DNA of 64,000 nucleotides, from assembly GCF_018100805.1 (NCBI RefSeq), contig NZ_JAGJEA010000015.1, forward strand, positions 62,001 through 126,000. The letters are read 5' to 3'. Position 1 is the first letter of the stretch. Each line of letters starts with the position of its first letter. The position numbers and the translations under genes were made by a program. Positions 46,401-53,486 of this stretch are shown piece after piece. The notes under the pieces were generated by a model, which was not told where the DNA came from, did not search any database, and saw nothing but the letters and a program-made list of their open reading frames with translations. This DNA is from Aquimarina sp. MMG016 (GTDB taxonomy: Bacteria > Bacteroidota > Bacteroidia > Flavobacteriales > Flavobacteriaceae).

Positions 46401-46550
46401 GGTAGGATCTCCATTATTAAAACGATCCGTAATTAAAAAATAAACCGTGACATTGTCCCACGAAAACGGTAGATCTCTACCAGATTGAGCCCAACTGACT
46501 TTTGGAAAAAATAAAGCCAATAAAAGGCCGAAAAAGAGTAATTTCCTCAT
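43425..46550 (-). CDS. T9SS-secreted alpha-amylase with three CBM26-like modules
   Basis: A 1041-residue extracellular GH13 enzyme. Order: signal peptide ending VSWAQ; GH13 catalytic domain (about 25-560) with nucleophile Asp in GFRVDTERHV, acid/base Glu in MTGEDSS and the third Asp in LRSHDYNQ; a chitobiase-type Ig domain (about 575-655); three tandem starch-binding modules of the CBM26 type, each about 95 residues and beginning YFKKPSxW; a type A T9SS sorting domain (PNPFTNSLTLSF ... GMYLMKVSS, IKIMK at the end). It degrades starch or glycogen-like glucans at the surface or outside. The CBM modules are near-duplicates also at DNA level. Confidence 0.96.
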   Translation of the reverse strand: MRKLLFFGLLLALFFPKVSWAQSGRDLPFSWDNVTVYFLITDRFNNGDPTNDTSFDRQKNSTANELDFQGGDIPGVTQKIREGYFDKLGVSAIWVTPVVENRHGYIGTQYNDYPYHGYHTNDWTAFDPNFTSAEQFEEFIDEAHNHGIRVLVDIVMNHTGYVTYKDVNGQRIPVDQDYPLDWIRLQCQKDGEPNNGELPCDDYSTPLYGLPDIRTESFNEVALPQWLLDKWEVEGRRQQELDELNAYFARTGKPRTPRYYLIKWLTDWVREYGIDGFRVDTERHVRADVWKELKEEAVLALREWKQNNPTKKPDDLDFYMTGEDSSLNIKGNANDPLPEDFTVSKFNSMINFESPKDAYTNMGQEEIFSSFADKLNRDGGFNTQGEYNMISYLRSHDYNQYYTGNMYYGGTTLLLSPGGVQIYYGDESGRQFFAPQTYPDAGYRGFMNWDSLDEGMLFHWRKLGTFRREHTSVGAGSHQKLSDSPYIFKREYNRNNESDKVLVFQGQDGDFTGPQSVYGMWADGTELKDYFSGETAIVSGGTVDFGTAFGLMLVGEPLELTSSVSLSVSPASGLYNSPITVEMVASSTASGATTSIFYTTDNTDPSSASTPYNGSFIIDETTTVKAIAIDSEGNESPIVTRDYVIGDGGPFDVHFKKPSDWSSAYIYIFNQNTGEALPGFPAWPGVEMSTVSNTPWFKYTIDQNVQVGIVFNDNGGAQSDDLTRIKEGWYDNTWSDTCPSDCPGIVIDDPYDIYYKKPSGWNSVFVYLYDKNSNTAIPGFPAWPGVQISAVGNSPWYKYTVNQSVEVGIVFNDNGGAQTDDLFRTTEGWYDNSWFDACPNECPGITTGFDVYFKKPSSWSNAFIYVYDKNANAAIPGAPAWPGVAMNAITGSPWYSYNIDQDVEVGIVFNSGDGSQTDDLFRTTEGWYDNVWSDTCPSECPSNGALRSSASVKTSISENLSLVKAWPNPFTNSLTLSFTGNMVDNDVSVSIYDISGKKTNVSLTKDAKLNVVTINTSSLAEGMYLMKVSSNKNTEVIKIMK

Positions 46551-47012
46551 AATTAAGTTTTTTTGTGTGTTATTACTTGTGTTAAAATATTTCTACGAAT
46601 GAGAGAGTGTATTTTTTCATCACTTTTCTCAAACGATTGAATAAATATTTGTAAAAAAAAACTTAAAAAATAATTAAATGAATATCATTTTTTTGCGCAA
46701 ACGTTTGAGTGTTGATATTTTATCTTTTTCAACGTTAAAAAGATAAAGAACCATCAGAATTTTAGCTCATTTTTGAAGAATATTCCGCATTTCTTTTCAA
46801 AAAATCAAGTTTTAAAAACAGGGTTATTAAAACTATCGATTTCATAAAATTTTGCACCGTTTTTTTAAATAAAATAAATATCAGTTTAAGGATTAACAAT
46901 TCTGATCTGAAAAAAACATAGAAAGTGTAGCTATTACTCAATACAATCTAAGGCATGCTTAAGATTTATAAGAAATAAAAAATCCAACCACTATTGTGAT
47001 TGGATTTCTTAG
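46551..47012 (-). promoter_or_regulatory. 462-bp amylase upstream region with LacI-type operators
   Basis: TCAAACGATTGA (46629-46640) and GCAAACGTTTGA (46697-46708) are near-palindromes centred on CG, typical of LacI/GalR-family operators, and are 68 bp apart. A third AACGTT palindrome is at 46731-46736. They lie 79-180 bp upstream of the amylase start, so a LacI-type regulator responding to maltodextrins is likely. The regulator gene is not in the window. Apart from the tRNA terminator at 46977-47006 I see no other element. Confidence 0.55.
46977..47006 (-). terminator. Terminator of tRNA-Pro (TGG)
   Basis: On the minus strand AATCCAATCAC and GTGGTTGGATT pair over 11 bp with one G-U pair and an AATA loop, followed by TTTTTATTT. 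It resembles the terminator behind the other tRNA-Pro gene. Confidence 0.85.
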
Positions 47013-47087
47013 TCGGGGTGGCAGGATTCGAACCTGCGACCTCCGCGTCCCAAACGCGGCGCGATAACCGGGCTACGCTACACCCCG
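47013..47087 (-). tRNA. tRNA-Pro (anticodon TGG)
   Basis: Acceptor stem CGGGGTG/CACCCCG, T arm GCAGGTTCGAATCCTGC, and anticodon stem CCGCG/CGCGG around loop TTTGGGA, so the anticodon is TGG. Discriminator A; no encoded CCA. The GIY-YIG gene ends 10 bp inside its 5' end. Confidence 0.96.
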
Positions 47088-47317
47088 AAATGATTATCTA
47101 TAAAACGTTTTGCTCCTCTTTTTTTAACTTTTTTCTCCAAAATCATTGCTTCTGATCTTGAAGATGTTTTGAGTTGCAAAACTAATCTCCAAGGAGCACC
47201 ACCTTTTGTAGATGGAACAATCCCTGAATTGTGTCTTTTCAATCTTTTATCGATATTAGCAGTCTGACCTACATAATATCTTGAACTTTTATCGCTATAT
47301 AATATATAAACGAACAT
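47078..47317 (-). CDS. GIY-YIG single-domain nuclease fused by overlap to tRNA-Pro
   Basis: A 79-residue GIY-YIG protein: VYILYS and YYVGQT give the GIY and YIG strands, with Arg in DKRLKRHN and the metal-binding Glu in AMILEKKVKKR, so the nuclease site looks intact. The last codons (TTC GGG GTG TAG) are the first bases of the tRNA, which also supplies the stop codon. The protein belongs to the UPF0213/YhbQ-like class often found beside tRNA genes in Bacteroidota. A degenerate copy of the same tRNA lies immediately upstream. Confidence 0.9.
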   Translation of the reverse strand: MFVYILYSDKSSRYYVGQTANIDKRLKRHNSGIVPSTKGGAPWRLVLQLKTSSRSEAMILEKKVKKRGAKRFIDNHFGV

Positions 47318-47330
47318 ATTTTAAATGTTT

Positions 47331-47415
47331 GGGTGGTCACGCCTCAAGCGTGACGACCTCCGCGTCCCAAACGCGGCGCGATAACCGGGCTACGCTACAC
47401 CCCGAAATGGTTATC
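47331..47415 (-). pseudogene. Degenerate second copy of tRNA-Pro (TGG)
   Basis: Positions 47354-47415 repeat 47037-47098 with one mismatch over 62 bp: 11 bp of 5' flank and the first 51 nt of the tRNA (acceptor 5' strand, D arm, anticodon arm, variable loop). The T arm is replaced by a 7-bp palindrome (GTCACGC at 47336-47342 with GCGTGAC at 47348-47354), and the acceptor 3' strand survives as CACCC. It lacks a TTCGA T loop, so it should not make a functional tRNA. Confidence 0.8.
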
Positions 47416-47474
47416 CTTTTTGCGGGTGCAAATATAAGTAAAGTCTTTTATTAAAACCTATAAAATTTCAAAAA

Positions 47475-48089
47475 CTATTTTAAAACTTTTTTTAATTGTA
47501 GTGCTAATATATACCCCGTCATATCATAAGACTCTTTAACCCTGCATAAATCATTAAAAACACCTTCTCCTATACCTCCTCTAATCACCGGAGTTGTTGT
47601 GGAATATAGCTCATCCTCTATATTTTGAGATTTTACAAATCTCAATGTAGTAACTAGCTTTGCTCGCTGAGCTATAATCCCTCCATTATATCCCATATAG
47701 ATCCAATCTGCTTCTACTATAATGGTGTAATTAGTATTAACAGTGTTTGGAGTAAATCTCAGATTACTATGCTTAGCTATGGTTTCATTAAAAGCAGTAA
47801 CAAATGCATTTACCCAGTCCTCTTTTTTCGAAGTCTCATAGGCTTCCAGCCATTTTCTTCCTCCATCTGGTGGTATTCTTTCATTCCAGGTCTCTTCTTT
47901 TATGAATAAAAAATCTGTTTCCCGTATTCGACTTCCGTCCATTACAAAATCTTCAGGAAAAGTCAGCAGGACCCCTATTTTGGTTTCTTCTTTTAGGAAC
48001 GCTAATTGTTTCTTATCAATTTTTATTCTTTGTGCAAAAGAAATCGAACTGATAAATAAAAGAGTCAAAAAAGTTATCTTTTTAATCAT
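47475..48089 (-). CDS. Secreted protein of unknown family, paralogue 1
   Basis: A 204-residue exported protein (signal ending SISFAQ) beginning with RIKIDKKQLAFLKEETKIGVLLTFPEDF. The strand VEADWIYMGYNGG and the following RAKLVTTLRFV are shared with its neighbour. The pair shows about one third identity and arose by tandem duplication. I do not know the family. It follows the paralogue by 9 bp, in one operon. Confidence 0.8.
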   Translation of the reverse strand: MIKKITFLTLLFISSISFAQRIKIDKKQLAFLKEETKIGVLLTFPEDFVMDGSRIRETDFLFIKEETWNERIPPDGGRKWLEAYETSKKEDWVNAFVTAFNETIAKHSNLRFTPNTVNTNYTIIVEADWIYMGYNGGIIAQRAKLVTTLRFVKSQNIEDELYSTTTPVIRGGIGEGVFNDLCRVKESYDMTGYILALQLKKVLK

Positions 48090-48098
48090 TATCAGGTT

Positions 48099-48755
48099 TT
48101 ATTTTAAAATTCGTTTTAATTGTATTTCTAATAAATGCCCTAACTTATCATAACAATTACCCATTCTAACAATATCACCAAATTCACCTTTAATATAGCT
48201 GCCTAAAATATTCGGTGTAGTGGTTTCATATATCACTGTTTCTGGATCGGAAACTTTAACAAATTTTAAAGTAGTAATTAATTTAGCTCCATTTCTAGCC
48301 ACCTGAACTTTACCATAACCAAAATACATCCAATCTGCTTCAACAATAAGTTTGTAATTAGCATCTTCATCAGAAGAAGTAAATCTAAGATCAGTATATT
48401 CTTGCAATCCCTCATTAACTGTCTTTAAAAAAAGCTCCTGCCATTGTTTTTGTTTAGCTTCTTTATAATGTTGCACCCATCTCTCTCCAAGAGCAGCATC
48501 ATTCTTCCCCCATTTTTTTCTCATCTTTTCTATAAACACTTTCTCCGAAGTTTTTCCTCCTCTTATTTCAAATCCCGGTTCTGGAAGAAAAAGACTGAAA
48601 CCCTGTATTTTAAAGTCGCCCGGAAAAGTTAACTCCACTCCTATTTTAGTTTCACCCTTCAAAAACTGTAGCTTTTTTTTATCCATTTTTATTCGCTGAG
48701 CAGAAGCTAATGTTGTCATTAAGAATAGCGTAAGAAAAAGAATTCTTTTGTTCAT
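48099..48755 (-). CDS. Secreted protein of unknown family, paralogue 2
   Basis: A 218-residue exported protein (signal ending LASAQ) starting RIKMDKKKLQFLKGETKIGV like the next gene. Compared with paralogue 1 it carries a longer, Gly/Lys-rich loop (EIRGGKTSEKVFIEKMRKKWG). Conserved core: LIVEADWMYFGYG and AKLITTLKFVK. Likely a periplasmic or surface beta-sheet protein. It leads the two-gene operon. Confidence 0.8.
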   Translation of the reverse strand: MNKRILFLTLFLMTTLASAQRIKMDKKKLQFLKGETKIGVELTFPGDFKIQGFSLFLPEPGFEIRGGKTSEKVFIEKMRKKWGKNDAALGERWVQHYKEAKQKQWQELFLKTVNEGLQEYTDLRFTSSDEDANYKLIVEADWMYFGYGKVQVARNGAKLITTLKFVKVSDPETVIYETTTPNILGSYIKGEFGDIVRMGNCYDKLGHLLEIQLKRILK

Positions 48756-48896
48756 TTTTGATTTTTGTTTTTTGATTAATGATGCAATAATAACTCATTT
48801 TTTAAGAAACTCTTCAACATACAATTATATAATGTATAGTAATAATCATTAACACAATCGTGATTATTTTACACTTTATAAGTTAGTTTCCGATAT

Positions 48897-50978
48897 TTGA
48901 TAAAAAATCGTAGTTTGAAAAATATCCTTTCTCTTTTATTCCTTTTCAGCTGTTATTGTTACCCGCAATCTGATAGTATTCCTTTAGAAGAAGTCATTAT
49001 TAATGATTTTTCGATTCCTCAACAACAAAAACATGCTACAGAGTCTGTTTCTATAGTCACTCACGAAGCCATTAATAGAAGTAACACATTAGAGTTATCA
49101 CCAATCCTTAATCGAGTTCCTGGTGTTTTTATGCAAAGCGGAACGCTAAATACTAACAGAATCACGATTAGAGGTATTGGAGCAAGGAATTTATTTGGTA
49201 CCGCTAATATCAGAGCCTATTTTGGAGATATTCCTCTTACTGATGGTAATGGAGAATCTGCCATCGAAGATTTGGAATTAGCAGCATTATCACATATTGA
49301 AATTCATAAAGGACCTTCATCTAGTACTTATGGTGTAGGACTAGGTGGAACTATATTACTACAACCAGAATATACTAGCTCAGGAGTTACTGAAGGTGAA
49401 ATATCATCAACTTTTGGCAGCTATGGACTGCAAAGAATCATAGCCAAAGTCGGAGTCGGATTAGAAAAATCTAATCTAAATATTTTGTACAGTAATAATC
49501 ATAGTGATGGATATCGTGATAACAATGAGTATAATAGACAAACAATAACGATAACCTCAGCTATCGAAGCCGGAGAAAAGGACAATTTCTCCATCCTAGG
49601 GAGTTACATTAATCTGAAAGCTGGTATCCCGAGTTCCTTAGATCAGGAAGATTTTGATACGAATCCCAGGCATGCAGCTTTTACCTGGGGGCGGTCACAA
49701 GCTTTTGAAGATGTGGATTATGGTTTACTTGGTTTAACCTGGAAACACAAGTATACAGAGAGCCTATCACAAAGCACAAGTATATTTGGATCTTTAAAAA
49801 AAAACTACGAGCCTAGACCTTTTAATATCCTCGAAGAAGAATCCAATAGTTTTGGTATCCGAAGTAGAGTTTTAGGTAATCACAAAATCACAAACAATGA
49901 ATTGGATTGGAATCTGGGAGGAGAACTATTCTATGACAATTATAATGGTAGAACGTTCGAAAATTTATATGAGAATTTCCCTACCGGTACTGGTAGTGTG
50001 CGAGGAGATCTACTTTCGGATTTGGATGAAAAGCGATATTATTATAATCTTTTTGCAGAAGCAAATTATAAAATCAACGAAAAACTAAGATTTAATATAG
50101 GAATACACCTCAACCAAACATTTTTTGATATTGATGATCAGTTTCTATCAGATGCTGAGGATAGTTCAGGAGAATTTGATTTCAACCCTATTCTTTCTCC
50201 TAAACTTGGTATCAATTATGTTTTGAATTCACATTTTACCTTTTTCGGGAGTATCGCTCATGGTTTCTCTACTCCTACAACTTCAGAAACTCTACTCCCA
50301 GATGGGATTTTTAATCCTGATATTAAACCGGAAGTTGGTTGGAATTATGAAATTGGTACCAGATATAAACTATTAAACAGACTACATGGTGTTATATCGC
50401 TATATACAATGAGAGTAAAAGATCTATTGGTTTCCAGAAGAACTGTTGAAGATAATTTCTTTGCGATTAATGCAGGTAGAACGATTCATAATGGTATTGA
50501 AGCCGAAGTAAACTACAACCTATTAATTTTTAGTAAATCACAATTAAACTTCTTTACCAATGCTTCTATATATGATTACAAATTCAAAGATTTTGTAGAT
50601 CTTGATAATAATTTCTCTGGTAATGATCTTACAGGTGTTCCTTCAGAAGTAATCAATATTGGAATCGACCTTATTGCGGAAAAAGGGTTTTATGGTAATC
50701 TCAATTTTCAATCGGTAGGTAAAATACCTGCTAATGATACCAATACTTCTTTTAGCGAAAGCTATAAATTATTACATGGTAAAATTGGTTATAAAAATAG
50801 CATAGGAAACCACCTTTTTTACGACCTATCTATTGGAGCTAATAATGTTTTGGACACCAAATATGCTTCGCAATTACAGATTAATGCCAGAGGTTTTGGA
50901 GGTAATGCCCCGAGGTATTTTTATCCTGGATTACCTTTTAACATGTATGGTGGCATTAACATAAATTATAGATTATAG
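48897..50978 (+). CDS. TonB-dependent receptor, PqqU-like by context
   Basis: A 693-residue outer-membrane receptor without a CarboxypepD domain. Signal peptide, short TonB-box region (LEEVIINDF), plug (LELSPILNRVPGVFMQ, RITIRGIGARNLFG, IEIHKGPSSSTYGVG), and a 22-strand barrel ending GGININYRL. The start is a TTG at 48897 (no ATG or GTG is available); a second TTG lies at 48915. It is followed after 41 bp by a PQQ-dependent dehydrogenase gene, so the imported ligand may be PQQ itself, as shown for E. coli PqqU (YncD, about 700 residues). Ligand assignment is inference. Confidence 0.88.
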   Translation: MIKNRSLKNILSLLFLFSCYCYPQSDSIPLEEVIINDFSIPQQQKHATESVSIVTHEAINRSNTLELSPILNRVPGVFMQSGTLNTNRITIRGIGARNLFGTANIRAYFGDIPLTDGNGESAIEDLELAALSHIEIHKGPSSSTYGVGLGGTILLQPEYTSSGVTEGEISSTFGSYGLQRIIAKVGVGLEKSNLNILYSNNHSDGYRDNNEYNRQTITITSAIEAGEKDNFSILGSYINLKAGIPSSLDQEDFDTNPRHAAFTWGRSQAFEDVDYGLLGLTWKHKYTESLSQSTSIFGSLKKNYEPRPFNILEEESNSFGIRSRVLGNHKITNNELDWNLGGELFYDNYNGRTFENLYENFPTGTGSVRGDLLSDLDEKRYYYNLFAEANYKINEKLRFNIGIHLNQTFFDIDDQFLSDAEDSSGEFDFNPILSPKLGINYVLNSHFTFFGSIAHGFSTPTTSETLLPDGIFNPDIKPEVGWNYEIGTRYKLLNRLHGVISLYTMRVKDLLVSRRTVEDNFFAINAGRTIHNGIEAEVNYNLLIFSKSQLNFFTNASIYDYKFKDFVDLDNNFSGNDLTGVPSEVINIGIDLIAEKGFYGNLNFQSVGKIPANDTNTSFSESYKLLHGKIGYKNSIGNHLFYDLSIGANNVLDTKYASQLQINARGFGGNAPRYFYPGLPFNMYGGININYRL

Positions 50979-51019
50979 TTTAATTTTCTTTGTATTTTTC
51001 CAGAGTAAATCCTCTATTC

Positions 51020-52141
51020 ATGAAGAATTTTATATCTGTGATTATTTTTTCGTTTTTCGCCTTACTTTCCTGTGCGCAGGAAAAGAAAAATGACATTCCA
51101 ATACAAGAAGATCCAAAAAACTATACTACAGAAGTAGTGGTTCCTGATTTACAAATCCCCTGGGGAATGGTCTGGTTACCTGATGGAAGCATGTTAATTA
51201 CTGAAAAAAGTGGAGAGCTAATTCATTTTAAAAATGGCAACAAAACCTCAGTAGGTAATGTTCCCGAAGTTTATAATCGTAATCAGGGAGGGTTATTAGA
51301 TATAGAGCTACATCCTAAGTATAAAGAAAATGGTTGGATATACATTACGTATTCATCTAAAGATGGTTCTGCAAAAGGTGGCAATACAGCTTTGATTAGA
51401 GCCAAACTCAAAAATAATCAGCTTTCTAATATAAAAACGCTTTATAAAGGAACACCAAATACTACTCGTGGACATCATTTCGGTTCTCGTATAGAATTTG
51501 ACAATGAAGGGTATTTATATTTCTGTATCGGAGATCGTGGTAACCGTGATGTAAATCCACAGGATATTACCAAAGATGGTGGAAAAATATATCGATTAAA
51601 CGATGATGGCAGTATCCCTAAAGACAATCCTTTTCTAGATAAAGCGAATGCAAAGAAAGCAATTTATTCTTATGGACATCGTAACCCGCAAGGTATGGCA
51701 ATACATCCAGACGGAACAATTTGGGTACACGAACATGGGCCTAGAGGTGGTGATGAGATTAATCCTATAAAAAAAGGTGTAAACTATGGATGGCCCATAA
51801 TTACTTATGGCATCAATTATAGCGGTACATCAATTACAGATATCACTAAAAAAGAAGGAATGGAACAGCCTCTATATTATTGGGTTCCTTCTATCGCTCC
51901 AAGTGGAATGGATTTTATTACCAGTGATAAATATCCCAATTGGAAAAACAATCTACTTGTAGGCTCTCTAAAATTTCAATACCTAGAACTCGTAGAGTTA
52001 GACGGTTATCAAGTAGTTGGCAGAAAAAAACTATTAGATAATATGGGGCGTATTAGAAACGTGCGTCAAGGTCCAGATGGATATATATACGTAGCCATAG
52101 AAAATAAAGGTATTGTAAAGATAATTCCGCAAGCAAAATGA
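51020..52141 (+). CDS. PQQ-dependent sugar dehydrogenase (soluble, lipoprotein form)
   Basis: A 373-residue lipoprotein (ATG 51020; lipobox ALLSC, C18) with a six-bladed propeller of the soluble glucose/aldose dehydrogenase type. Motifs: WGMVWLPDGSMLITEKSG, GGLLDIELHPKY, the catalytic-His region GHHFGSRIEFDNEGYLYF, GDRGNR, and the PQQ-binding GHRNPQGMAIHP and EHGPRGGDEIN. It oxidises aldose sugars in the periplasm using PQQ and calcium. It sits between a TonB receptor and a cytochrome c gene (ATGA overlap), which is probably its electron acceptor. No PQQ biosynthesis genes are in the window. Confidence 0.92.
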   Translation: MKNFISVIIFSFFALLSCAQEKKNDIPIQEDPKNYTTEVVVPDLQIPWGMVWLPDGSMLITEKSGELIHFKNGNKTSVGNVPEVYNRNQGGLLDIELHPKYKENGWIYITYSSKDGSAKGGNTALIRAKLKNNQLSNIKTLYKGTPNTTRGHHFGSRIEFDNEGYLYFCIGDRGNRDVNPQDITKDGGKIYRLNDDGSIPKDNPFLDKANAKKAIYSYGHRNPQGMAIHPDGTIWVHEHGPRGGDEINPIKKGVNYGWPIITYGINYSGTSITDITKKEGMEQPLYYWVPSIAPSGMDFITSDKYPNWKNNLLVGSLKFQYLELVELDGYQVVGRKKLLDNMGRIRNVRQGPDGYIYVAIENKGIVKIIPQAK

Positions 52142-52596
52142 GAGCTATACGATTAAAAAAAATAATAGTACTAGAAATTGCAGTTTTCATAACTACTATA
52201 TCAATTATTGCACAGCAAGGAAACTCTGACAGCACATATTTGTCGATGGAAATTCAGGATGCCAAATTATCCGAGAGCATTGCCAAGGGCTCAGAAATAT
52301 ATACTGATTTCTGTATGCAGTGTCATCTCCCGGACGGAAAAGGGACTCCTAAAGTCTTTCCGCCCCTAGCCGGATCAGATTGGCTGGTTGACAAACGAAA
52401 AGAAAGTATTCATTCTATTAAATATGGTCTAAATGGTCCTATAAAGGTAAACGGAAAACCATACAACAGTGCTATGACCTCTCTCGGCCTGGAGGATGAA
52501 GAAATAGCTGATGTAATGAACTACATTATGAATAGTTGGGGAAATACTCAAAAGAAAATGGTTACTACTGAAGAAGTTGCTCTAATCAAAAAATAA
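52138..52596 (+). CDS. Class I c-type cytochrome
   Basis: A 152-residue exported cytochrome. Signal peptide ending SIIAQ, haem-binding CMQCH (C59, C62, H63), likely sixth ligand M112 (NSAMTSLG) and a C-terminal helix. The start overlaps the stop of the dehydrogenase gene as ATGA, so the two are co-translated. It should accept electrons from the PQQ enzyme and pass them to the respiratory chain. Confidence 0.93.
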   Translation: MRAIRLKKIIVLEIAVFITTISIIAQQGNSDSTYLSMEIQDAKLSESIAKGSEIYTDFCMQCHLPDGKGTPKVFPPLAGSDWLVDKRKESIHSIKYGLNGPIKVNGKPYNSAMTSLGLEDEEIADVMNYIMNSWGNTQKKMVTTEEVALIKK

Positions 52597-52688
52597 TCAT
52601 AATCGAAGTGAATTATAAGTGTATTTTAGGTAATATAACAATCGTGTAATATATTGCGTTATCATATACTAAGCAACCAATCTCTTCA

Positions 52689-53435
52689 ATGAAATTCTTG
52701 AAATTTCTTATTATCTGTATAATTATGCATCAAGGTTATGCACAGCAAGAAGAAGATCTTTCTCCTAATCGATATAGATTTAGATATAAATCTGTAGTGT
52801 ATAAAGGCACACGATTACAAATAACTGCCCAAATAAGATCATTAAAAAACAATTCATTATTCGTCAATATTCCTGAAGAATATCAAGAAGAGCTATTAAA
52901 GCTTTTCAAAGAAATGAAGCATCAAGCTATTCCGAGATTATATAAAAAAAATGCAATAGTATTTCTGGATGCTTTATATGAATATGAAGAATTCCTAATC
53001 GTATATCACAATGCATTAATAGCCGTAATCAAAGATCTAAAAGCAGATATGCGCCGTCTTGATTTTAAATTTGAGAGGGAATATACCAGGAGTAAATTAA
53101 TACTCAATCGGATTACCAAAGAAGACCCTGATAATGACTTCAAAATAGGAAGACTTCAAAAAGATGTCTCTGATAGTAAAACTAAACTGTTATGTCATCG
53201 TTGGATGAAGAAAAGGTTTGATCAATATAGTATTAACATTATTGACGAACCTGATGATCTGGTGCAGGAGTTCAAAAAAGCAGAAGCTATGAATGCCTAT
53301 ATGATGTTCAAAGAAGATAAGGTTAAAGAAATTAGAACATATCTCGAAAACCAAATCATTGAATTCTATTATAAGAAGTCTTTACCCGAAATAGATCCTG
53401 ATGAACTAGAGCTCAATTATACCGACAAAATTTAA
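52689..53435 (+). CDS. Exported helical protein of unknown function
   Basis: A 248-residue protein with a signal peptide ending HQGYAQ, followed by mainly amphipathic helices (EEYQEELLKLFKEMKHQAI, LIAVIKDLKADMRRLDFKFE) and an acidic C-terminus. Family not recognised. It lies 92 bp after the cytochrome gene and 51 bp before the AmpG-like gene, and could belong to either transcript. Confidence 0.7.
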   Translation: MKFLKFLIICIIMHQGYAQQEEDLSPNRYRFRYKSVVYKGTRLQITAQIRSLKNNSLFVNIPEEYQEELLKLFKEMKHQAIPRLYKKNAIVFLDALYEYEEFLIVYHNALIAVIKDLKADMRRLDFKFEREYTRSKLILNRITKEDPDNDFKIGRLQKDVSDSKTKLLCHRWMKKRFDQYSINIIDEPDDLVQEFKKAEAMNAYMMFKEDKVKEIRTYLENQIIEFYYKKSLPEIDPDELELNYTDKI

Positions 53436-53486
53436 ATAAGTATTATAATAATTTGTGAGTATCTTACCCTTCCTTAAAAACCATAC

